From: Methylobacteriaceae bacterium
GTDB taxonomy: Bacteria > Pseudomonadota > Alphaproteobacteria > Rhizobiales > Beijerinckiaceae
Assembly: GCA_031272615.1 (NCBI GenBank)
Contig: JAISTL010000069.1
Span: forward strand, 1-9,557
Direction: 5' to 3'
Length of the DNA: 9,557 nt
The position numbers and the translations under genes are program-made. The notes under the pieces are model-generated. The model was given only the letters and a program-made list of their open reading frames with translations. It was not told the origin of the DNA and ran no database searches. Shown one piece after another: positions 1-6,429 of this stretch. The first letter of the stretch is position 1, and each line of letters opens with the position of its first letter.

Positions 1-2
1 GA

Positions 3-878
3 TTCAAGCTCAGTCTGCCGCTGTTGCACCGGCTGATGATGGGGGTGGTTTACGGCGACGCGCTGATGCAGGTGGTGTATCGGGTGCGACCCTATGAGAA
101 GCAGCCGGGTTCGACGGAGGCGCTGTATCGCGCTTGGGTGGAACGGTGCAGGGAATCGGTGTTTGACGGCGGGTTCCGGCAGTTCGGCGCCAATATCCGC
201 AAGCTGGTGCGGGATTTTGACCGTCTGGAGATTGTGGATGTGGTCAAGCCGCGGGTCGGGCTGGTGGGCGAAATTCTGGTGAAATTCCACCCTGTCGCCA
301 ACAACGACCTGGCGCGGATCATCGAACGCGAAGGCGGCGAGGCGGTGGTGCCTTCGCTGATGGATTTCCTTCAGTATTGTGCCTATGATTATGACTTCAA
401 CCGCAAGTACATGTCCATGGGGTATCTGGAAGCGCTGGCCGGCAACGCTCTGATTCGCTACATGGAGTTCTATCGCAAGGGTCTGCGCAAGGCTCTGAGG
501 AAGAGCGAGCGGTTTTTGGAGCCGCAGACCATCGACGAACTGGCCTTCGGCGCAGCGCCGATCATGACCCGCGGCAACCAGAACGGTGAGGGCTGGTTCC
601 TCACCGGCGAGATGGTGGAACTCATCCACCAGGGGGCGGAGAACATCGTGTGCATGCAGCCGTTCGGTTGTCTGCCCAACCACATCACCGGCAAGGGCTC
701 CATCAAGGCGCTGAAAGATCTCTATCCTCAGGCGAACATCGCCGCCATCGACTACGACCCGGGCGCATCGGAGGTCAACCAGCTGAACCGCATCAAGCTG
801 ATGTTCTCGGCGGCTTTCCGCAAGCTGGAACAGCCCGGCGCCGACACGAACGCCGCCCACGGGCTGGTGGCGGAGTGA
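3..878 (+). CDS. 2-hydroxyacyl-CoA dehydratase activase-type protein, C-terminal part (5' truncated by window edge)
   Basis: The frame is open from the first full codon at base 3 to TGA at 876-878, so this is the last 291 codons of a longer gene. The TTG at 24 is only an internal leucine codon. The sequence resembles the C-terminal part of very large fused proteins related to the ATP-dependent activator (HgdC/BadF/BcrA type) of 2-hydroxyacyl-CoA dehydratases, which carry a DUF2229-like region. Diagnostic stretches are VYGDALMQVVYRVRPYE near the left end, CMQPFGCLPNHITGKG (bases 651-698) with two cysteines that are candidate metal or Fe-S ligands, and AAIDYDPGASEVNQLNRIK (bases 739-795) close to the C-terminus. 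The ASKHA-type ATPase domains expected in the N-terminal part lie outside the window. In the family the activator passes electrons to a dehydratase under ATP hydrolysis; the role of these large fused forms is poorly defined, so the substrate is unknown. The gene converges on the omptin gene, 66 bases away. Family call fairly sure, function not. Confidence 0.8.
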   Translation, partial: FKLSLPLLHRLMMGVVYGDALMQVVYRVRPYEKQPGSTEALYRAWVERCRESVFDGGFRQFGANIRKLVRDFDRLEIVDVVKPRVGLVGEILVKFHPVANNDLARIIEREGGEAVVPSLMDFLQYCAYDYDFNRKYMSMGYLEALAGNALIRYMEFYRKGLRKALRKSERFLEPQTIDELAFGAAPIMTRGNQNGEGWFLTGEMVELIHQGAENIVCMQPFGCLPNHITGKGSIKALKDLYPQANIAAIDYDPGASEVNQLNRIKLMFSAAFRKLEQPGADTNAAHGLVAE

Positions 879-944
879 TATCGGCGTGCTTTGAACCGCC
901 TGGAAAAGGGATGATCAAACAGCCGTGAAGCCGCGCATTGCGCC

Positions 945-1895
945 TCAATACTTGCCCTGCAAGCCGATGGAGATGGAGTAGGCCTTGTTCTGCAGCCCGC
1001 CGGAATTGCCGAGGGATTGATCCCACTGTTGAGTATCCATGTCGATATAGAGTGTCGGGCCTTTGAGGTCTTTGTAGGCGGTGTACGTCCCTTCGACATA
1101 GGCTTTGACATGCTCGCTGAAATAATACCCCATGGAGCCTTCCAGGGAGAAGAACGTGCCGCTGTAGCCGCGGTCGAGAAACTCCAGACTGCGCAAATAA
1201 TGATTGTCGCGGTCGTTGGACTTGACCGCGGGGCTGTATCTGACCCGGGCGCCGAATTCAAAACCACCGTAATTGGCTTCTGCGACAAGCCCGAGGAAGG
1301 GCGTGAAATACATCTGCCTGTAACCGATTCCGGGGACGCCGGCATCGAAGCTGCCGGTAAAACCGTAATAGTCATAAGTGCCGCCACGGGCGGTCCAGCT
1401 GTAGCGGCTTTCGCGATACCCCATGAGCAACCCGCCGCGGGCGTTGGAATCCCTCAGGACCCACCCCTTCAGAGCGACTTCCCACTCATTGGCGAAGTTC
1501 AGATCGGTATCGTCGTGGTGGGAATGCAGGGTGTACAGTTTTCCGTTGTATTCCTGGTTATAGTCATAGTCATCCATGACGCTGTCGGATTTGGCAACGG
1601 TCGTCCATCCGCCAACCGATATGGAAAGCCAGGGGAAAAGGTCGGCGCCGATTTCACCCTTGAGAATCGGAGCGCTGATGTCCCAGATGAGTTCGCTTAT
1701 GGTGTCGCCGCCAATGGGGTCGTAGACGAATTCCCGCGCTTCTCCCTTGAGATAGCCAAGGCTCAGGTTCATGGTTCCGCCGATGGTTTCGGGGGCTTCG
1801 ACAAGGGGGACTTCGTCGATGAATTCTGCGTCCTGCGCCAGACCTGCGCCCGTCGACAGTCCGAGTATACATAACGCCAGCGCAAGCTTTTTCAT
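945..1895 (-). CDS. Omptin family outer-membrane protease
   Basis: A 316-residue precursor with a Sec signal peptide (MKK, hydrophobic core, likely cleavage after GLA at residue 20). The mature part aligns along its length with OmpT/Pla, ten-stranded outer-membrane barrels that cut peptides at the cell surface, mostly at dibasic or basic sites. Matching blocks are ILKGEIGADLFPWLSISVGGWTT (78-100), LNFANEWEVALKGW (132-145), GYRESRYSWTARGG (159-172) and GYYFSEHVKAYVEG (256-269). The catalytic set is present: D109 and D111 (DYDY, OmpT D83/D85) and D230 and H232 (DNH, OmpT D210/H212). Of the lipid A-contact residues, Y160, E162 and R164 match OmpT Y134/E136/R138, but the R175 position appears to be M195 and the K226 position about Y244. 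The protein ends in tyrosine, as outer-membrane barrels tend to end in an aromatic residue. The ATG follows an AGAGAG element with 8 bases between. Omptins are best known from enterobacteria, so the alphaproteobacterial setting and lower GC hint at transfer. Natural substrate unknown. Confidence 0.93.
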   Translation of the reverse strand: MKKLALALCILGLSTGAGLAQDAEFIDEVPLVEAPETIGGTMNLSLGYLKGEAREFVYDPIGGDTISELIWDISAPILKGEIGADLFPWLSISVGGWTTVAKSDSVMDDYDYNQEYNGKLYTLHSHHDDTDLNFANEWEVALKGWVLRDSNARGGLLMGYRESRYSWTARGGTYDYYGFTGSFDAGVPGIGYRQMYFTPFLGLVAEANYGGFEFGARVRYSPAVKSNDRDNHYLRSLEFLDRGYSGTFFSLEGSMGYYFSEHVKAYVEGTYTAYKDLKGPTLYIDMDTQQWDQSLGNSGGLQNKAYSISIGLQGKY

Positions 1896-1922
1896 GCCGG
1901 GAACTCTCTGGATAGAAAGAGA

Positions 1923-1952
1923 ACGGTAAGCCGAATCCTTCGGCTTTTCCGT
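1923..1952 (-). promoter_or_regulatory. Strong hairpin in the omptin 5' leader
   Basis: A perfect 8-bp stem (1928-1935 with 1939-1946, three-base loop) is extended by a further 4-bp stem (ACGG 1923-1926 with CCGT 1949-1952) across a small internal loop. Read on the minus strand it ends 27 bases before the omptin ATG and is followed by a pyrimidine-rich tract (TTCTCTTTCT). It could be an attenuator, an mRNA-stabilising element or a protein-binding site. The structure is plain in the sequence; the role is inferred. If it acts as a full terminator, too little room remains after it for an omptin promoter. Confidence 0.55.
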
Positions 1953-1986
1953 ACCTCAACATGAACGGTTATGGTTAATATTCGGT

Positions 1987-2010
1987 AAAACCGGATGCAT
2001 TCACCGGTTT
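1987..2010 (-). terminator. Possible intrinsic terminator of marC
   Basis: An inverted repeat AAACCGG/CCGGTTT (2004-2010 with 1988-1994, nine-base loop) begins 10 bases past the marC stop. On the minus strand the second arm runs into one more T, giving TTTT. The stem is short and the T tract weak, so termination may be partial and read through into the omptin gene. Confidence 0.4.
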
Positions 2011-2020
2011 CATCCCCGGG

Positions 2021-2665
2021 TCAGGTCATAAACGCTTCGCGGATGCCGTCAACCACGAACTGGGCGGCCATGGCTGCGAGGATGAGCCCCAGCAACCGGG
2101 ACAATATGATATTGCCCGGAGCGCCGATAACCCCCGAAATCGGCTTTGCCAGACGGCATACGACATAACACGAGAGAATGCCGAAAAAAATGACCAGGGT
2201 CAGATACAGCTTCAGTTCAATGACCGGGTAAGCGTGCGCGACATCCAGAGACTGGCCGGACAGCAGAGTGATGGCGGTGATGGTTCCCGGCCCGGACATC
2301 ATCGGGATGGCCAGGGGAAAGACACTGACATTCTGGATATGCTCGCGGGTTACGGCGTTTTTGGCAGTGTCGATGTTCTGGGCGACGTTTTTTTCAAACA
2401 CCATGTTATAGGCGACAAAAAACAGCAGAATGCCGCCGCCGATGCGAAACGCCGCGAGGCTGATGCCGAGAAGGTGCAGCACCCAACTGCCGCCGAGGGA
2501 GAAAAACAACAGGATAAAGAAGGCAATCAGACACGCCCGCAGGCAGACTTCCCGGCTTTGGCGCGCGGTCATCCCGCAGGTCACCGCCAGGAACACCGGA
2601 ATCAGGCCCGGTGGGTCAAGGGTGGCGAGAACAGTCACGAGAGACGAAAGAAAGAACTCATTCAT
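2021..2665 (-). CDS. marC: MarC family integral membrane protein
   Basis: A 214-residue inner-membrane protein of the MarC (UPF0056) family, normal length for the family. Six hydrophobic segments fall near residues 5-27, 42-64, 68-89, 113-137, 149-170 and 187-207. Family motifs are DPPGLIPVF (17-25) in the first segment, RIGGGILLF (74-82), PLAIPMMSGPGTIT (117-130) and GLILAAMAAQFVVDGI (193-208). The family is often annotated as 'NAAT transporter', but the link of MarC to multiple antibiotic resistance was not upheld for E. coli as I recall, and the substrate is unknown; the symbol is a family label only. The ATG fits the usual MarC N-terminus, yet the 20 bases before it show no Shine-Dalgarno sequence, so initiation may be weak or use another signal. 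It is divergent from gyrA and is followed, 125 bases on, by the omptin gene in the same direction. Confidence 0.92.
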   Translation of the reverse strand: MNEFFLSSLVTVLATLDPPGLIPVFLAVTCGMTARQSREVCLRACLIAFFILLFFSLGGSWVLHLLGISLAAFRIGGGILLFFVAYNMVFEKNVAQNIDTAKNAVTREHIQNVSVFPLAIPMMSGPGTITAITLLSGQSLDVAHAYPVIELKLYLTLVIFFGILSCYVVCRLAKPISGVIGAPGNIILSRLLGLILAAMAAQFVVDGIREAFMT

Positions 2666-2690
2666 GGTTGGTTGCGGGGTGTGAGGAAAT

Positions 2691-2710
2691 GCGTTTCAAC
2701 GTTGAAATGC
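2691..2710. promoter_or_regulatory. Palindrome, candidate operator before marC
   Basis: The 14-base perfect palindrome TTTCAACGTTGAAA (2694-2707) extends to 18 of 20 symmetric positions (2691-2710). It lies 25 bases upstream of the marC ATG and just downstream of a candidate marC -10 element. A dyad of this size at the start of a transcript is typical of a site for a dimeric repressor, and the same bases could form an RNA hairpin in the marC leader. No regulator gene is present in the window. The symmetry is seen; the function is inferred. Confidence 0.45.
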
Positions 2711-2720
2711 ATGCCGGATC

Positions 2721-2749
2721 ATTGTGACGGGAAGAGGCGGAAAAGTAAA
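2721..2749 (-). promoter_or_regulatory. Candidate marC promoter (weak)
   Basis: On the minus strand, TTTACT (2749-2744) and CACAAT (2726-2721) are 17 bases apart, each matching four of six sigma-70 consensus bases. The start would fall near 2714, placing the palindrome at roughly +5 to +24. Matches of this quality occur by chance, so this is only the best candidate in the gap. Confidence 0.3.
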
Positions 2750-2813
2750 GCCCCCGCCGGAAAGCCGGCAATGCCTGAACAACGGGTGGCCAATACCGCC
2801 GACGGACAAGGGT

Positions 2814-2842
2814 TTGACTGTGATTCCCTTGGAAAATATAAT
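2814..2842 (+). promoter_or_regulatory. Sigma-70 promoter of gyrA
   Basis: TTGACT at 2814-2819 (five of six consensus bases) and TATAAT at 2837-2842 (six of six) are separated by the optimal 17 bases, in the most AT-rich stretch of the gap. Transcription would start near 2848-2850. The only plus-strand gene downstream is gyrA, so this is almost certainly its main promoter. It leaves a leader of about 168 bases. The -10 sits within an AT palindrome (AAATAT-A-ATATTT). Confidence 0.8.
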
Positions 2843-2847
2843 ATTTC

Positions 2848-3015
2848 ACTTGAAAAATCGCTCGCTCTCCACCAAAAAGAATCATCAGTTTTTGCCGGAT
2901 TCGCGTATGCGGACGATGGGGTTCGTTACAGCGGGCGGTTGAGTTCCCACACAAGTGTGCCGTGTTTCCCGCTCTCAGCGGGGATTGCGCATACCCCAGA
3001 ACGGAAAGAACAATT
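2848..3015 (+). other. gyrA 5' untranslated leader
   Basis: This is the stretch between the predicted start of transcription and the gyrA start codon. It contains a hairpin CCCGC/GCGGG (2968-2972 with 2978-2982, five-base loop, extendable by two pairs to 2966-2984) and a small CACA/TGTG stem (2948-2959). No known riboswitch pattern was recognised. An 11-codon ATG frame (2907-2942) lacks a ribosome binding site and is not called as a gene. Confidence 0.45.
3003..3008 (+). promoter_or_regulatory. Ribosome binding site that sets the gyrA start
   Basis: GGAAAG lies seven bases before the TTG at 3016, good spacing for a Shine-Dalgarno sequence. It supports that TTG over the in-frame GTG at 2962, which would add 18 residues not expected in GyrA. 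Confidence 0.65.
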
Positions 3016-5802
3016 TTGACCGATACACCTGTTCATGATCGTGAAGGCGGGCCTGTCCCGGCTTCAGACATCAAGCCTGTTTCCATTTCCGATGAAATGA
3101 AGCGCTCTTATCTCGATTACGCGATGAGCGTCATCGTCAGCCGGGCGCTCCCGGATGTCCGCGACGGCTTGAAGCCCGTTCACCGCCGCATTCTCCATGC
3201 TATGAATGAAGGCGGCTACACGCCGGACAAAAAACACGTCAAATCCTCGCGCATCGTCGGTGACGTCATGGGTAAGTATCATCCCCACGGCGACTCCTCG
3301 ATTTACGACGCCCTGGTGCGCATGGCGCAGGATTTCTCCATGGGCATGATGCTCATCGACGGGCAGGGCAATTTCGGTTCGGTTGACGGCGACCCCCCGG
3401 CCGCCATGCGCTACACGGAATCGCGGTTGGCCAAGCCCGCGTTGCCCCTGCTGGAGGATATCGACAAGGATACCGTTGATTTCATGCCGAATTACGACGG
3501 CTCGGAGAATGAACCGACGGTTTTGCCGGCGCGCTATCCCAACGTTTTGGTCAACGGCGCCGGGGGGATTGCCGTCGGCATGGCGACCAACATGCCGCCG
3601 CACAATCTCGGGGAAGTGGTTGACGGCTGTATCGCCTATATCGACAACCCGGATGTGTCCATCGACGAACTGAACGACATCATCCCCGGGCCGGATTTCC
3701 CGACCGGCGGCTTGATTCTCGGCCGGGCCGGCATCCGTTCCACCTACCACACCGGGCGCGGTTCCATCATCATGCGGGCGAACTCCTCGGTGGAAGAGAT
3801 CCGCAAGGACCGCGAAGCGATCATCGTTCACGAAATCCCGTATCAGGTCAACAAAAACACTCTGATCAAAAAAATCGCCGATTTGGTGCACGAGAAGAAA
3901 ATCGACGGCATCACGGATTTGCGCGACGAGTCCGACCGTCAGGGTATGCGCATCGTCATCGAACTGCGCCGCGACGCCGTGGCTGACGTGGTGCTGAATC
4001 AACTCCACAGGTTCACGCCGATGCAGGAGAACTTCCCCTCCAACATGGTGGCGCTGAACGGCGGGCGGCCCGAGCTGATGAACCTGCGGGACATCATCGC
4101 CGCGTTTGTCGATTTCCGCGAGGAAGTTGTCAGCCGCCGCACCAAATATCTTCTCGGCAAGGCGCGGGAACGCGCCCACGTGTTGTGCGGCCTGGCAACC
4201 GCCGTTGCCAACATCGACGATGTCATCCGGCTCATCCGCGAGGCGTCGGACCCCAACGCTGCGCGCGAGGCGCTGATGAACCGCAACTGGCCGGCGCGGG
4301 ATGTGGCGGAGCTGATCGCGCTGGTCGACGACCCGCGCTATCGGGTCGCCGAAGACGGAACCTATCGCCTGTCCGAAATCCAGGCGCGGGCCATTCTCGA
4401 TTTGCGGCTGCAGCGCCTCACCGCGCTGGGACGGGACGAAGTCGGCGACGAACTGAAGAAGCTGGCCGCCGAGATTTCCGATTATCTGGATATTCTGCGC
4501 TCCCGTGAGCGGATCATGACCATCATCAAGCAGGAACTGCTGGATGTGAAACAGGGTTACGCCACGCCGCGGAAAACCGAAATCGTCGAGTGGACGTCGG
4601 AAGTGGAGGATGAAGACCTGATCCAGAAAGAGGATATGGTCGTCACCGTCTCCCACGCCGGTTATATCAAGCGCGTGCCGCTCTCGGTGTATCGGGCACA
4701 GAAGCGTGGAGGCAAGGGGCGGGCCGGCATGCAGACCAGGGACGAGGATTTCGTCATCCGGCTGTGCGTCGCCAACACCCATGTGCCGGTGCTGTTCTTC
4801 TCTTCGAAGGGCAAGGTCTACAAGGAAAAGGTCTGGCGTTTGCCCGCCGCCGCCCCCAACGCCAAGGGCAAGGCGCTGGTGAACATGCTGCCGCTGGAAG
4901 AAGGCGAACGCATCACCACCATCATGCCGCTGCCGGAGGATGAGACCGGGTGGAACAGCCTGGACGTCATGTTCGCGACATCGCGGGGAACGGTGCGCCG
5001 CAACAGCCTGACGGATTTCACCCAAGTGAACCGCTCGGGCAAGATCGCCATGAAGCTGGACGAGAACGACGCCATTCTCGGTGTGGCTATCTGTATGCCG
5101 GGGGACGACGTGTTCCTGACCACGAACCTCGGACGCTGCATCCGCTTCCCGGTGGAGGATGTGAGGCGGTTCTTGGGCCGCGAATCCATCGGCGTTCGCG
5201 GCATCAGGCTGGGCGGCAACGACGCGCTGGTATCCATGGCGATTCTCCGCCATGTTGACGCGGCCGCCGACGAACGGTTGCTCTATCTGAAGATGCGCCG
5301 CGCGGTTTCCGGTGAAACCGGCGAGGACGAGGAACTCCCCGTTGAAGAGGAGAACGGCGAAGAAGAGGAAACCCTGTCTTCTTCCGGAATGCTGTCGCAG
5401 GAGCGCTACGCCGAGATGGGCGCGAAGGAGCAGTTTCTGGTGACGGTTTCAGAAAACGGCTTCGGCAAGCGCACGTCATCCTATGAATACCGTATCACCG
5501 GACGCGGCGGCAAAGGCGTGGTGGCGATGGCCGTCAATGAGCGCAACGGCAAGCTGGTGGCGGCCTTCCCGGTGGAAAACGCTGACCAGATCATGCTGGT
5601 GACCGGTGGCGGACAGTTGATCCGGGTTCCGGTGGACGGCATCCGGGTGGCGGGGCGCGCCACCCAGGGCGTAATCATTTTCAAAACCGCCGACGATGAA
5701 AAGGTTGTTTCCGTAGAACATATCGAAAGCGAGTGCGGCGGTGAGAACGGTGACGACAACGGTTGCGATGAGAACGGCGGCGACAACGGAACGGAGGGCT
5801 GA
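3016..5802 (+). CDS. gyrA: DNA gyrase subunit A
   Basis: With the TTG start at 3016 the protein has 928 residues and begins LTDTP (M in the protein), then [22 protein letters not shown], as GyrA proteins do. GyrA forms the A2B2 gyrase that introduces negative supercoils using ATP. The DNA-cleaving tyrosine is Y133 in [10 protein letters not shown] (E. coli Y122). The quinolone region reads HGDSSIYD, with S94 and D98 at E. coli S83 and D87, the sensitive states. The cleavage core and coiled coil run to about residue 520. The wrapping domain follows and carries the GyrA box QKRGGKG at 562-568, which marks gyrase rather than ParC. An acidic insert lies at about 765-791, and an acidic Gly/Asn/Asp/Glu tail at 905-928. 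The tail coding contains an imperfect 27-base-period repeat. Three bases separate the stop from coaD, whose ribosome binding site overlaps the end of gyrA. Confidence 0.98.
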   Translation: MTDTPVHDREGGPVPASDIKPVSISDEMKRSYLDYAMSVIVSRALPDVRDGLKPVHRRILHAMNEGGYTPDKKHVKSSRIVGDVMGKYHPHGDSSIYDALVRMAQDFSMGMMLIDGQGNFGSVDGDPPAAMRYTESRLAKPALPLLEDIDKDTVDFMPNYDGSENEPTVLPARYPNVLVNGAGGIAVGMATNMPPHNLGEVVDGCIAYIDNPDVSIDELNDIIPGPDFPTGGLILGRAGIRSTYHTGRGSIIMRANSSVEEIRKDREAIIVHEIPYQVNKNTLIKKIADLVHEKKIDGITDLRDESDRQGMRIVIELRRDAVADVVLNQLHRFTPMQENFPSNMVALNGGRPELMNLRDIIAAFVDFREEVVSRRTKYLLGKARERAHVLCGLATAVANIDDVIRLIREASDPNAAREALMNRNWPARDVAELIALVDDPRYRVAEDGTYRLSEIQARAILDLRLQRLTALGRDEVGDELKKLAAEISDYLDILRSRERIMTIIKQELLDVKQGYATPRKTEIVEWTSEVEDEDLIQKEDMVVTVSHAGYIKRVPLSVYRAQKRGGKGRAGMQTRDEDFVIRLCVANTHVPVLFFSSKGKVYKEKVWRLPAAAPNAKGKALVNMLPLEEGERITTIMPLPEDETGWNSLDVMFATSRGTVRRNSLTDFTQVNRSGKIAMKLDENDAILGVAICMPGDDVFLTTNLGRCIRFPVEDVRRFLGRESIGVRGIRLGGNDALVSMAILRHVDAAADERLLYLKMRRAVSGETGEDEELPVEEENGEEEETLSSSGMLSQERYAEMGAKEQFLVTVSENGFGKRTSSYEYRITGRGGKGVVAMAVNERNGKLVAAFPVENADQIMLVTGGGQLIRVPVDGIRVAGRATQGVIIFKTADDEKVVSVEHIESECGGENGDDNGCDENGGDNGTEG
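5743..5789 (+). repeat. Imperfect tandem repeat in the gyrA tail
   Basis: Two 20-base copies (5743-5762 and 5770-5789) match at 18 of 20 positions with a 27-base period. They encode ENGDDNG and ENGGDNG in the acidic C-terminal tail. The period is a multiple of three, so gain or loss of a unit would keep the frame. Confidence 0.75.
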
Positions 5803-5805
5803 GCC

Positions 5806-6309
5806 GTGACGCGTATTGCCTTTTATGCCGGGAGTTTCGACCCCGTGACCAACGGGCACCTGGATGTCATCCGCCAGGCGCTGCGGGTCGCGGACAAACT
5901 TTATGTCGCTGTCGGGGAGAACGATACCAAGAACGCGTTGTTTTCCTTCGAGGAACGGGAACGCATGATCCGCGACGCGATTTCCGGCCTGCCCGGTTTT
6001 GACAAGGTCATCCCCGTGGCGTTCAGCGGGCTTGCCGTCGATGCCGCCCGCTCGCTGGGTGCAGTGATGATGGTGCGTGGCCTGAGGGACAGCAGCGATT
6101 TTGATTATGAAATGCGGATGGCGACCATGAATGCCCGGTTGGCGCCGGACATCCAGACCATCTTCGTCGCCGCCTCGCCCTCGGCGTATTTTATCGCCGG
6201 GACGCTGGTCCGGCAGATTGCCATGGCCGGCGGCGACGTCTCGGGTTTCGTTCCGCCTCTGGCCGCGAAGATGCTGTTGGAAAAGTATTCAAAGAAAAAC
6301 GAGCGGTGA
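5806..6309 (+). CDS. coaD: Phosphopantetheine adenylyltransferase
   Basis: A 167-residue cytoplasmic enzyme of normal family length. It adds AMP from ATP to 4'-phosphopantetheine, giving dephospho-CoA, the penultimate step of coenzyme A synthesis. The nucleotidyltransferase signature is GSFDPVTNGH (9-18, TxGH motif at 15-18). Further family positions are K42, the VRGLRDSSDFDYEM block (90-103) and the late IAGTLVRQIA stretch (130-139), which takes the place of the ISSS/T-LVKE nucleotide-binding motif of E. coli and is divergent here. The GTG start at 5806 is supported by GGAGG (5793-5797) inside the end of gyrA, eight bases away. Only three bases separate it from the gyrA stop, so the two are very likely co-transcribed and translationally linked. 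A hairpin with a short T tract follows at 6363-6405. Confidence 0.97.
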   Translation: MTRIAFYAGSFDPVTNGHLDVIRQALRVADKLYVAVGENDTKNALFSFEERERMIRDAISGLPGFDKVIPVAFSGLAVDAARSLGAVMMVRGLRDSSDFDYEMRMATMNARLAPDIQTIFVAASPSAYFIAGTLVRQIAMAGGDVSGFVPPLAAKMLLEKYSKKNER

Positions 6310-6362
6310 AACGGGGCTTGATGAAGCCGTCGCCATCCGTTACACTGAAAGGAAATGAAACC

Positions 6363-6405
6363 GCGGGAAACAGGACCGGCTTCGGCATTGGTTTCCCGCC
6401 CTTTT
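6363..6405 (+). terminator. Probable intrinsic terminator after gyrA-coaD
   Basis: A perfect 9-bp inverted repeat GCGGGAAAC/GTTTCCCGC (6363-6371 with 6391-6399) encloses a 19-base loop that can itself fold (CCG/CGG), and is followed by CCTTTT (6400-6405). It lies 54 bases past the coaD stop and 25 before the ppiA start. The T tract is short, so it may act as an attenuator between the two gene groups instead of a complete stop. Confidence 0.5.
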
Positions 6406-6429
6406 CCCCGGAGTTGAAGAGAAATCACC

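Noticed and set aside
879..944. Bidirectional terminator between the converging activase and omptin genes
   Set aside because: Only a 4-bp GCGC/GCGC stem and no T tract were found in the 66 bases, too little to call.
1017..1874. 285-codon plus-strand frame opposite the omptin gene
   Set aside because: The minus strand gives a signal peptide and full omptin similarity; the plus-strand product has no recognisable motif.
2756..2769. GCCGG/CCGGC stem in the marC-gyrA gap as a terminator or operator
   Set aside because: Five pairs with no T tract on the plus strand. Such short GC stems are common in this DNA.
2907..2942. 11-codon ATG frame in the gyrA leader as a leader peptide
   Set aside because: No ribosome binding site precedes it, no run of regulatory codons is seen, and it is short enough to be chance.
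3292..3309. Quinolone-resistance change in GyrA
   Set aside because: The positions equal to E. coli S83 and D87 are Ser and Asp, the sensitive forms. Ser at the Ala84 position looks like natural variation.
3064..5253. 729-codon open frame on the minus strand inside gyrA
   Set aside because: It lies wholly antisense to an unmistakable gyrA in GC-rich DNA, where reverse frames stay open by codon bias. Its His/Asp/Arg/Val-rich product resembles no family I know.
6315..6328. GGCTT/AAGCC hairpin just after coaD
   Set aside because: Five base pairs and no T tract. The 9-bp inverted repeat further on is the better terminator candidate.
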